Source: Melitaea cinxia (Eukaryota > Arthropoda > Insecta > Lepidoptera > Nymphalidae). Taken from it: a DNA stretch of 64,000 nt. Of the stretch, positions 34,801-43,205 are shown in pieces. Where the stretch lies: NCBI RefSeq assembly GCF_905220565.1, contig NC_059400.1, positions 9,508,159 through 9,572,158 on the forward strand, written 5' to 3'. A program made the position numbers and the translations under genes. Position 1 is the first letter of the stretch. Each line of letters begins with the position of its first letter. Under the pieces are notes generated by a model that worked only from the letters and a program-made list of their open reading frames with translations, was not told where the DNA came from and made no database searches.

Positions 34801-36129
34801 GTGTAAAATATGTTAACTTAACTGAGTATATTTCTTAAAATTTTAATTTTTGTACATTTTTATTTTTGCAATATGAAAAATAAAATTTTATGTTTTTATA
34901 ATACAAATAACAACATTTAATAGGGAAGAATTGAACATTAATATAAATGTAGCTTCAATTGTTTCTTATGTTGTTGTAATTATTTACTGTAGTTAATTGC
35001 TTCTGTTAGAACACATATAACAAGAAAGCGTTTTTATACATATCGACACCTGATATGGAGAACATTGTAACAAATGAAACAAATGTTTTCTAACTATACC
35101 TTCAAAATACTGACTGGAAAAAAGGATGTCTTTAAATCTGGGAACCATATTTATACTACTACTGTAATGATTTTTAAATACAAAAAAACTTTGTACTTCA
35201 AGATAATACAGATTTCTGGTAAAAAATTTTTTGTATCACTAGGTCGGCAAACAAGCGTATGGCTCACCTGATGGTAAGAGATTACCGTAGCCTATAGACG
35301 CCTGCAACACCAGAAGCATCGCAAGCGCGTTGCCAACCCAATCCCCAATCCAGAAGAAGCTCTGGTCACCTTACTCACCAACAGAAACACAATACTGCTT
35401 GAAAGCAGTATTATTTAGCTGTGATCTTCTGTAAGGTCGAGGTACGAAATAAGGACGCTCCGAGAAGCCTGTGAACGCCCCAGGAGGCTTCTGAGCTTCT
35501 GGAAGGAGCTGGGCTGGCTGAATTAGCCAGCCCTCTTTTCACGCATAACAGACCACCTTTGTGTCTAAATGCAGAAAACCGAGCCCACAACAATACAATA
35601 CAATACAAGGTCGAGGTACTACCCCAGTCGGGCTCCTCCGTATTTTGAGCAGGAAATTCCTGCTGTGCCCTACCTCAATTAAGTAATTGTTCTTCATTTC
35701 AGGTGTCGATATGTTTATTCAAACTAGAAATATAGCCAAAATATTAAAAATATTAAGTAAGTAGTTATTGAAAATTATATATCTTATGTCTTGACTATTA
35801 TTGATATTCATGGCATGAGTGTTATTGTGTATTAAAACTGTTCTCTTAAAAGCCTTTATCCAGTTTTTTAATTGAGAGCAACTCTCAATACTTTAAAAAT
35901 AAATGTTAGAAACAGGCAGATGTTAACATTAAATGTTTTGTTATAGCCACGGTTTGATAGAAGTGGGTTGGTTAATTAGACATATAATTACCTTAAGACA
36001 ATTAAGAAACTCGTCTTCACCATAAGAAGCTTCCCATATTTTTATGAAGTCGGTGATTAGAATACGATAACTACATTTTTTAGAAAATTGTAGGACATAT
36101 GATGGCAAATTAGGTAATTCTTTCCACAT
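31864..36129 (-). CDS. NHEJ1: NHEJ1/XLF-like non-homologous end-joining factor, five exons
   Basis: Exons on minus: 36129-35992, 34743-34552, 33645-33507, 32438-32312, 32038-31864. All introns are GT/AG and the phases (0, 0, 1, 2) join into 256 aa ending TAA. The N-terminal head has W-x-x-L then YRILITDFIKIWEAS, matching the XLF head pattern Y-x-L-L-V-S-D-L-x-x-V-W. Exon 3 has FFQEVTLKLLKTIKDL, then SEQELREVLKKKEKEIGQYK and SLGG, matching the helix and coiled-coil start of XLF (EL..LL..KD.EI..Y...G). The tail is disordered and acidic/basic and ends RSKRKKMLNL, like the basic Ku-binding motif at the XLF C-terminus. XLF bridges broken DNA ends with XRCC4, Ku and ligase IV in the nucleus. The start is the first ATG; no in-frame ATG lies just upstream. 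The alternative is another XRCC4-superfamily member (XRCC4, PAXX), which fits less well. Confidence 0.8.
32615..32688. repeat. Inverted-repeat hairpin in NHEJ1 intron 3
   Basis: Outer arms GGTATTAAAACAC and GTGTTTTAATACC enclose an inner palindrome TATGAAAC...GTTTCATA around GAGCGCAGCGA. It looks like a transposon terminal hairpin. A Crypton-like coding scrap lies about 130 bp to the right. Confidence 0.6.
32822..32929 (-). pseudogene. Possible tyrosine-recombinase (Crypton-like) N-terminal remnant
   Basis: The minus strand reads MDSDDDICTPLDILELA, then LLPEKSRKLYEN and stop. An acidic start followed by LLPxKSxxxYE resembles the SAM-like N-terminal segment of tyrosine recombinase proteins common in insect genomes. 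Only 35 codons are present and the catalytic domain is absent. It lies within NHEJ1 intron 3. The assignment rests on one short motif. Confidence 0.35.
33835..33962 (+). mobile_element. LINE 3'-end remnant in NHEJ1 intron 2
   Basis: Contains TTGCTCTTAAGCAATAAGGC, CGCCTTTTGTACATTTTTTT and GGTGTACAATAAAGTGTAAA, ending in TAAATAAA-type tail repeats. Same family as 14885-15035. Confidence 0.62.
34035..34288. mobile_element. GGATCC-rich inverted-repeat element in NHEJ1 intron 2
   Basis: The ends GAGACTGCAATCC and (reverse complement) GAGATTGCAATCC form near-perfect inverted termini. The interior left half has repeated GGATCC/CCGGA motifs (34057, 34071, 34114, 34130). No coding capacity, and no clear target duplication. 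Confidence 0.5.
35233..35690 (+). repeat. Interspersed repeat in NHEJ1 intron 1, split by a younger SINE
   Basis: Starts near GGTCGGCAAACAAGCGTATG, continues TAGACGCCTGCAACACCAG and TTAGCTGTGATCTTCTGTAA, and resumes after the insert with CCCCAGTCGGGCTCC and TTTGAGCAGGAAATTCCTGC. Other copies are at 20130-20345 and 22425-22590. The family has no coding capacity here. Confidence 0.65.
35446..35606 (+). mobile_element. 161-bp SINE-like insert with 13-bp target duplication
   Basis: Perfect AAGGTCGAGGTAC copies at 35433-35445 and 35607-35619. The insert is GC-rich, has the internal palindrome GGCTGGCTGAATTAGCCAGCC and ends with an (ACAAT)n tail, features of a retroposed small element. Source family not identified. 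Confidence 0.78.
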
Positions 36130-36436
36130 TAGTTTATCTGCCAATTGTTTCCTTATAAAAAATACAAAAGCATGTGTTGTATTCTGTATAAGTTAATATT
36201 TTTAGTTTAATAATTTCATTAATTACTTCATAATATACATTTAAAAAAAATAATTACTATTGGTCTATTGCACAGAGTATTAATACTATTACAATGTATT
36301 CTGTTGTATTAATGTAAACAAGATGTAACTAGTAACAAAATAATAATGTTATTTTTTCCACAGATACATAATTTACATCAAATGAGACAAATGACAATTG
36401 ACAATAACCACTAGGAATGTCAAAAATAATCGTTAT

Positions 36437-36449
36437 TTTTTTTATAGAA
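36437..36449. repeat. Candidate target-site duplication, left side of the LINE
   Basis: TTTTTTTATAGAA, repeated exactly at 42043-42055. Partly low-complexity, so chance is not excluded, but it gives sensible element ends. Confidence 0.55.
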
Positions 36450-36687
36450 GCTTTTTTTTTTTTTGGCGCGAATTGATGGTTGACACACGTATTAGAGAGA
36501 TTGTTGTCGCTTAATTTATTTTTATTAGGATTTATTGTAAATTTTTTAGTTAAAATAGTGGGTAATTAGTTGTATTAGTTTCTAGTAACATTTGTAAGTC
36601 CTGGTAAGTGCTTTTTTTTTGTATTTTAACTAGAATAATCAAATTATTTTTTTCTAACTAATTTTTTTTTTCTTTCTTTTAATTATA

Positions 36688-38082
36688 ATGGACCTAGACA
36701 GACCTCCGGATCCACCGGACCCTGGTGATCCTCAGAGTTCTCGAAAACGTCTAGCAGCCAATGATCTGTCCACTAATCCCTCTCCAAAAATAACTATAAG
36801 CGATCCTACAGCCGCTATTCCCTCTATACAGACCGTTTATGTTCACCCCTCTTTTTCCGAAGCTCCTAAGAGCTACGCAGAGGACGACAAAGGTCCTTTC
36901 ATAGTCCATGTCTCACGAGAAGTCTCAGACCCAGCCTCAGGAACTACGATCCGAGCCATTAAATTTGGTCAGTTCTTACATACAAATAAAATTAAATCCG
37001 TTGTTAATGACGGCGTTAAGAACGTTGGACGAAATAAAATTTCTGTACAATTTACTTCTGCAGAAGCAGCCAACTCTTTTTTATCTAATCCGGTTCTCGA
37101 CTTGTGTAAATATAAAACTACTGTACCGACATACAACATCACTAGAATCGGCTTGGTTAAAGGCGTACCAGTAGACTGGTCTATGCAGGAACTAGTTGAG
37201 TCCTTGGAGCTTCCCTCCGGTTGTGGACATGTCATGAAGGCCCGACGTCTAAATAGAAAAACAATAAGCGAAGGTACTGTTACTTGGGTACCTACTCAAT
37301 CTGTTGTCCTGACTTTCAGGGGGCAAATGCTCCCAGAAAAAATATATTCCTACCATACATCCCTCCCCGTGGAAATTTATAAGTTCCCGACAATCCAATG
37401 TCTCAGCTGCTGTCGTTATGGTCACATAAAAACTCAGTGTAGGTCAAAGCCTAGATGCTATAAATGTGCGCAGCCTCATACTGGTGAGTCATGTGAGGTT
37501 TCTGAAGATAATGCGACATGTTTACACTGTTCAGGCAAACATTTTACTATCAATAAGTCCTGTCCAGAGTTTTCTCGTCAGCAATCCATCAAGGTCATCA
37601 TGGCACAGGAGAGCATTTCATACTTGGAAGCATCCTCCCGTATCCCCCCTTCCACTAGATCCTATGCAGAAGTAGCCAAAGAAATGTTTTCTCAAATCAA
37701 ATACTCCCCCTCTATCCCCCAAAGGACCAGTCCTACTCCACCTATTGTACCTACCTCTTCACCTTACCATTCATATAAAAAAACAGATTCCCGAACTCCT
37801 CGTCCCCGACCTGCTTTGGGAAAAGGGTTCAACAAACAGGCTCATGATTCTATTATTTCTAATTGCCCCACTTCCCAACCCAACGGCTGCGCCCTTATCT
37901 CAAATAAGGATCCCTCCTCTCCTACTCTTAATCTCAATCTTTTACAAAGTCTCACCCAAATTTTCATTTCCATTGCCACTAAGTATACTGACTCGACAAT
38001 ACCGACCAACGTTGCCTCTCATTTATCCTATATTTTAGATTCCCTTACCAATGGCTCAAATCAACTTTCTTCAATGGAATAG
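36688..38082 (+). CDS. LINE ORF1, gag-like zinc-knuckle protein
   Basis: 464 aa nucleic-acid-binding ORF1 protein that would coat the element RNA. A proline-rich N-terminus (DLDRPPDPPDPGDP) is followed by a globular region and three cysteine knuckles: CLSCCRYGHIKTQC (from residue 238, C-x2-C-x4-H-x4-C), CYKCAQPHTGESC (from 257, C-x2-C-x3-H-x4-C) and a C-x2-C-x3-H-x6-C at 278-292. The tail is proline/serine-rich. The ATG follows a T-rich leader. The stop lies 32 bp inside ORF2, so ORF2 is probably translated by reinitiation or a termination-coupled mechanism. Intact and without frameshifts. Confidence 0.88.
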   Translation: MDLDRPPDPPDPGDPQSSRKRLAANDLSTNPSPKITISDPTAAIPSIQTVYVHPSFSEAPKSYAEDDKGPFIVHVSREVSDPASGTTIRAIKFGQFLHTNKIKSVVNDGVKNVGRNKISVQFTSAEAANSFLSNPVLDLCKYKTTVPTYNITRIGLVKGVPVDWSMQELVESLELPSGCGHVMKARRLNRKTISEGTVTWVPTQSVVLTFRGQMLPEKIYSYHTSLPVEIYKFPTIQCLSCCRYGHIKTQCRSKPRCYKCAQPHTGESCEVSEDNATCLHCSGKHFTINKSCPEFSRQQSIKVIMAQESISYLEASSRIPPSTRSYAEVAKEMFSQIKYSPSIPQRTSPTPPIVPTSSPYHSYKKTDSRTPRPRPALGKGFNKQAHDSIISNCPTSQPNGCALISNKDPSSPTLNLNLLQSLTQIFISIATKYTDSTIPTNVASHLSYILDSLTNGSNQLSSME

Positions 38083-41000
38083 CCAAAGCCTACGTCCTAA
38101 ACTACATGAACTCCTTTTATTAATTAATCTTCATAAACCCATCATTATTGCCATCGCTGAAACATGGTTGGTTCCAGGTTCCCGGTTCCGGGTTCCAGGT
38201 TTCACCTGTTTGAGGGATGACAGAAATGATGGGTATGCGGGTAGTGCCATTCTTGTCCGGCACTCCACTCCCTTCTTCCAAATCCCTCTTCCCTCCCTCA
38301 GTCCTAATTTAAATGCCGTTGCCATTAGAGCCTTCAACATTTCTTTCCTATCTCTGTATATCCCTCATCCTCGCTGTTCTCTTGGCCCGGAATTACGATC
38401 CATATTCTCTTCCCTCCCTAGTCCTATCATTATCATGGGAGATTTCAACACTCACCACACTTTGTGGGGTTGCCATTCTTGTGATGGGTTTGCCCAGGTG
38501 TTACTGGACATTGTTGACGATGTAAACCTTTGCATACTCAATGATGGATCGCCGACACGCAGGGTTTGCCCTAATCAGAATGCCATGTCTGCTGTTGATC
38601 TGTCCCTATCCTCTAATGCTCTTTCTTCCCGAATTTCCTGGAAGACTCTATCATCTACCTACGGCAGCGATCATTATCCTATCCTTCTCTCTCTCATTCT
38701 AAGTTCCCCACCACTTTCCACTACAGTCCCTTCCCTTAAAAAGTATAAACTCCACAATCCAGACTGGCATTCTTATGCCGCATCTGTTGATAGCATGTTA
38801 GATTGTCTTCCGGATTTTGTAGATGATAAAAATATCTTTTTTTATTACAACCATTTCTATAATGCTCTCATTTCTTCAGCTGACAAATATTTTAACAAAA
38901 TTAATTTTAATAAAAAAATTTACTACCCTTCCACTCCCTGGTGGGATGAGGAATGTAGCTTTTTGATAAGGGAAAGAACAGAAGCAGAACAAGCGTACAC
39001 ACTATCTATGACTGTTGAAAATTTCATCAAATATCGTCATATCGAGGCAAAGTGTAAAAAGCTTTTCCGTAAGAAGAAAAAAAGTAGCTGGATTAAGTTC
39101 TGTGAGTCCCTTTCCCCCAGATCTCCCGCACATATAGTTTGGTTGAATCTTAAGAAATTTCGTCGATCCATTAATTGCGCTAATCCCACATCCAATGATC
39201 CAGTGGCATGGCTTAACGATTTCACAGACAAACTCGCCCCTCCTTATGTTCCTTTCAAGGACAGCTTTCCAACTCCCATAATTCCGTCTGTTTCTAATAC
39301 TATGGACGCACCATTTTCTTTCGCTGAATTAGAATGCGCATTGAACGGCCTTAAAGACTCTACTCCCGGGGAAGATGGTGTTCCCTATTCATTCGTATTA
39401 AATTTAAATGATAAAGCTAAACAAAATTTTCTGAATATCATTAATGCTTGTTTCACGACAGGAATCGTCCCGCAACCTTGGAAGTCACAAATAATTATTC
39501 CAATTCTGAAACCAGGCAAAGACCCACTAAATTCTAATTCATATAGACCCATTGCTTTATCATCCACTTTGTGCAAAATTACTGAACATCTTATCAAAAA
39601 TCGACTGGAATGGATAGTGGAAAGCAGAAAAATTCTCTCGCCCTTTCAATTTGGCTTTAGAAAGGGTTTGAGTACCATAGATAGTTTGAGTATTCTATCA
39701 ACAGACATTCGAACTGCTTTTGCAAAAGGTGAGTTCCTGGTAGGTATTTTTCTTGACATCACTTCTGCATATGACAATGTACTTCTTCCGGTGCTCAGGC
39801 AGAAAATGCTACAACTGAGTATTCCTCCGAGGATAGTGCATTTCATTTACAACCTGTTGTCTTGCAGAACCATAGTGGTTAAACACCAAAACCACTCTTT
39901 TCTCCCCAGACTTGTCTGGAAAGGTCTACCCCAGGGCTCAGTCCTTAGTCCTCTGCTGTACAGCATTTACACTCACGATCTTGAACTGTCTGTTAATAGC
40001 TTTTGTAATATCCTTCAATACGCGGACGATATTGTCCTGTATCGTAGATCAAATTCCCAGGATGATACTACTTTTCGGCTTAATTCTGCTTTGCACTATC
40101 TTGACCAGTGGCTTTCAAACCATGGCTTATCCCTTTCCGTCCCTAAAAGCCACGGAGTTGTGTTCACAAAAAAGAGGAATATCCCGTCCTTTAATTTGTA
40201 TATTAGGGGTCAAAGCATTCACTTCACGGATAAGGTCAAATTCTTAGGCATTGTTCTCGATTTCAGACTGAGCGGATTTTCTCATGTAGACTACATTATT
40301 AAAAAATGCGAAAGAAATATTAATACCCTTAGAGCAGTATCAGGTGTTTGGTGGGGTGCCCACCCTTACACTTTAAAATTAATTTACAATGCAATAGTAC
40401 GAAGTCATCTAGATTATGGAACATTTATCTTAGACCCCTTTAACAAGAGTGACTCAGAAAAGTTAAATAGAATTCAATATAAATGTCTAAGAATTATTGT
40501 TGGTGCAATGAAATCTACACCAACACATGCCTTACAAGTAGAGTGCGTTGACCCTCCTTTACATCTCAGAAGGAAATATCTGTGCGATCGTTATGTCATT
40601 AAAACTCTCCAAATTTCTTCCCATCCCTTATGGTCTCGACTAAACGAGCTTTCCCTTCTTTGCTCCAATAGTATGAGAATCCTCCCATCTTGCCTATTAG
40701 ACAGCTTTCTTAAATTCACCAGATTACCCCATCCTCTAGCATCATATCCCTCTAACCCTATTTTTAATACTCCCTATCAAGCTTTAGTATATCCCCCTCC
40801 CGTCATCACAGATCTTGGTCTAGTTAAAGGTGCATCCGATACAAAAACAAAGTTTCAAGAAAAGACTTATCAAAATTGGTCAGACTATCTTCACATCTAT
40901 ACAGATGCATCCAAGCTCTCCCCAGATAGTTGTGTTGGTGCTGCCTGCTGGATTCCTAAATATAAAATTGTCCTACAATTCAAATGTCCTCCTCATTCGT

Positions 41001-41755
41001 CAGTATTCACAGGAGAAGCTGTGGCACTGTTGGAGGCAATTTTATTTACACTTTCTCATAATATTCCAAAATCTGTAATTTTTAGTGACTCACTAAGTTG
41101 CCTGTTAGCGATTAAAGCTAACCCGTTTCGTAGTAAATTAAGAATTTCTATCGTTTTAAAGATAAGGGAGGCTTTACTCTCATGCTATCATAAAGGCTTA
41201 GAAGTTTTACTGGTATGGATCCCTGGCCATTCTGGTATTCCAGGTAATGAGACTGCAGACTCTTGTGCCAAGTCAGCGGTTCAACTTGGCTCATTAGAAC
41301 ATTTTTGTAACTCAAGTCAAGACCTGCGATCGTTGGCGAAAACTCATCTGGACAAATCCTGGACTTCATCATGGGTTGAGTCAACATCGGTTAAGGGAAA
41401 ACACTACTCTGTCATTCAGCCTAATATTCCAAGGCGCCCTTGGTTTTTTCTTCATAGACATGCCGACCGCTGGGTAACATCAACAATTTGTCGCTTGCGC
41501 CTTGGTCACTCATGTACTCCAGTGCATTTAGCAAAAATTAGGGTGCGTGATCACTCACTGTGCGAATGTGGCCTCGACGAAGGTTCAGCATCCCATATCC
41601 TTTTCAACTGTCCCAAACTCCTTTACCCTATTTATGATGTCCTTCCCCCTGAAATCCCCCGTCCTGTAAATATTGTTTGCTTATTGATGCTTGTATTTAG
41701 TCCCCATTGTACATTCTTGTGTAGATATATCAAACGTAATAGAATTAAATTGTAA
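38051..41755 (+). CDS. LINE ORF2: AP endonuclease, reverse transcriptase, RNase H
   Basis: 1234 aa. The N-terminal AP-like endonuclease has MGDFNTHHTLWG (D131, N133) and SDHYP (D207, H208). The reverse transcriptase has NSYRPIALSS, GIFLDITSAYDNV, GLPQGSVLSPLLYSIYTHDL and YADDIVLYRR (Y657 to D660). RNase H has YTDAS (D952), TGEAVALLEA (E989), FSDSLSCL (D1013) and IPGHSGIPGNETAD (H1060, D1070). The C-terminal C-x-C...H...C motif (LCECGLDEGSASHILFNC) is common in these elements. Together these cleave target DNA and copy the element RNA at the break. All expected catalytic residues are present, so the copy may be competent or very young. Confidence 0.93.
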   Translation: MAQINFLQWNSQSLRPKLHELLLLINLHKPIIIAIAETWLVPGSRFRVPGFTCLRDDRNDGYAGSAILVRHSTPFFQIPLPSLSPNLNAVAIRAFNISFLSLYIPHPRCSLGPELRSIFSSLPSPIIIMGDFNTHHTLWGCHSCDGFAQVLLDIVDDVNLCILNDGSPTRRVCPNQNAMSAVDLSLSSNALSSRISWKTLSSTYGSDHYPILLSLILSSPPLSTTVPSLKKYKLHNPDWHSYAASVDSMLDCLPDFVDDKNIFFYYNHFYNALISSADKYFNKINFNKKIYYPSTPWWDEECSFLIRERTEAEQAYTLSMTVENFIKYRHIEAKCKKLFRKKKKSSWIKFCESLSPRSPAHIVWLNLKKFRRSINCANPTSNDPVAWLNDFTDKLAPPYVPFKDSFPTPIIPSVSNTMDAPFSFAELECALNGLKDSTPGEDGVPYSFVLNLNDKAKQNFLNIINACFTTGIVPQPWKSQIIIPILKPGKDPLNSNSYRPIALSSTLCKITEHLIKNRLEWIVESRKILSPFQFGFRKGLSTIDSLSILSTDIRTAFAKGEFLVGIFLDITSAYDNVLLPVLRQKMLQLSIPPRIVHFIYNLLSCRTIVVKHQNHSFLPRLVWKGLPQGSVLSPLLYSIYTHDLELSVNSFCNILQYADDIVLYRRSNSQDDTTFRLNSALHYLDQWLSNHGLSLSVPKSHGVVFTKKRNIPSFNLYIRGQSIHFTDKVKFLGIVLDFRLSGFSHVDYIIKKCERNINTLRAVSGVWWGAHPYTLKLIYNAIVRSHLDYGTFILDPFNKSDSEKLNRIQYKCLRIIVGAMKSTPTHALQVECVDPPLHLRRKYLCDRYVIKTLQISSHPLWSRLNELSLLCSNSMRILPSCLLDSFLKFTRLPHPLASYPSNPIFNTPYQALVYPPPVITDLGLVKGASDTKTKFQEKTYQNWSDYLHIYTDASKLSPDSCVGAACWIPKYKIVLQFKCPPHSSVFTGEAVALLEAILFTLSHNIPKSVIFSDSLSCLLAIKANPFRSKLRISIVLKIREALLSCYHKGLEVLLVWIPGHSGIPGNETADSCAKSAVQLGSLEHFCNSSQDLRSLAKTHLDKSWTSSWVESTSVKGKHYSVIQPNIPRRPWFFLHRHADRWVTSTICRLRLGHSCTPVHLAKIRVRDHSLCECGLDEGSASHILFNCPKLLYPIYDVLPPEIPRPVNIVCLLMLVFSPHCTFLCRYIKRNRIKL

Positions 41756-42055
41756 ATAAATTAGGTGATTGTTCTATTATTTAATTGTTTATAGTGTAGA
41801 TGTAAATAAATTATTAATAATATTCTTGTTTATGTATATAGTATATTTAGTGCTTGTGTTGTTTTAGGTTCATAGTTTGATATATAATACCTACTATTTT
41901 GGCAGTCTTCAAAATTCTACTGAGGTTGCTACCTCTAATTCACCGACCAATCTCCGTCGTGTCTTCTCCATCTTACGTGACATTGGCGAAATCATCTGTG
42001 CTATTCGGCACTAGTGAAAGCCATTAATTCTAAATTCATTCATTTTTTTATAGAA

Positions 42056-42757
42056 TCTGGAATCGATTTTTAATAATCAGTTATCGAAATCTTAAGAATC
42101 GACTTCGAACATCTCGTTTATATTAAATACCGTTTATTTTCAACCGTAAATTGTAATTCTTTTATGGAGAGCAGAGGTAAGGAGAATTATCTCATATGGG
42201 GAAATAGTTGAAAAAATTTTCAGCTGTATGGCTCAAAAATCTTCCACAATCGCGCTGGTACAAAGGGTATGTATGATATGAATGTAGCAATTATAGTTCA
42301 AAATTGGACCGAAGCAGCCCTTATATCACCAAAAGTGAAAAATACCTATGAAGTGAGGAATTATAGAGGACGTGAAGTATGCCGAGTTCGAAAAATATTT
42401 GATATATACATACATAATTTGGTATATCCATAATATAGTTACTGTGAGATAACTTTGAAAGTCAATAAAATTATAAAAAGCTTTTGCCAGTGAATACGAA
42501 GTGACAATTGTAATAAAAGTTGTAAACGCAAAAGTATTAACCATATGTATCTACCTCTCCTTATTCTTTAATTTTAGCGGTTTATTTGAAAATTACCCTC
42601 GTGCTACAGTGGCGTCTCCTAAATAAAGCAATTGGACGAACAGTTTCTGATATACAAAGACGGTGCTTTCTTCTACACTCCATAAATTAATTTTTAAGTA
42701 GAAATTATTTTGCCAATGTCACATCGCATGGAAAAGACATGAAGGAGATTTATTAAC
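42056..42757. other. Intergenic, nothing recognised
   Basis: AT-rich sequence following the LINE. No supported feature. Confidence 0.4.
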
Positions 42758-43205
42758 AGACTTCAAAAAAAAAAAAAAAAAAAACAATTTTCTCAATTCA
42801 ATTGTATTTTTTTTTGTGTATGTTACCTCAGAACTTTTGACTGGATGTACATATTTTGATAATTTTTGTTTTAATCGAATGTTAGCGTGTGTCATGTAGT
42901 TTTATTTAAATTTGATTGGAATCAAACAAGTAATTTTCAAGTTATATCTAACATATTATTTACTTGACTATTTTTTCATCGACCTACGTTGTATTATATC
43001 GCATAATTTTTCAATGGATATTCCGATTTTGATGATTCTTGTTTTGATCGAAAGCTGATGCTTGTTTCGTAGTTCGATTTAAATTTGTTTGAGATCTGAT
43101 GACTAGTTTTTGAGTAATCTTTGATAACACGCATTTACTTGACCATTTTCTCGTCTACTTACCTTGTATTATTTGTCGATGTAACTGAAATCGGTTTTTT
43201 TATTG
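42758..43205 (-). repeat. CCGACTTC-ended repeat, full-length reverse copy with doubled interior
   Basis: Minus-strand start AAAAACCGATTTCAGTTACA and end TTTTTTTGAAGTCTG. The interior carries two related halves spaced about 175 bp apart, seen on plus as CATCGACCTACGTTGTATTA (42979) and CGTCTACTTACCTTGTATTA (43153), each preceded by a TTTTGATCGAA/TTTTAATCGAA segment. A poly(A/T) run of about 20 lies next to the end. Confidence 0.6.

Larger units (their letters stand above)
36450..42042 (+). mobile_element. Apparently full-length two-ORF LINE (I superfamily type)
   Basis: About 5.6 kb: a ~240-bp 5' UTR, ORF1, an ORF2 overlapping it by 32 bp in the +1 frame, and a ~290-bp 3' UTR, bounded by a 13-bp direct repeat. 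The order of zinc-knuckle ORF1, then endonuclease, RT and RNase H ORF2, is that of the I/LOA/R1-like superfamily. No stops or frameshifts occur in either ORF, and all the catalytic motifs I can check are present. It is inserted about 320 bp from the NHEJ1-like start codon, in divergent orientation. Clade not fixed; an RT tree would decide. Confidence 0.85.

Noticed and set aside
36908..41387. Several 60-110-codon ORFs in other frames across the LINE
   Set aside because: They are shadows of the two long LINE ORFs, with no independent motifs.
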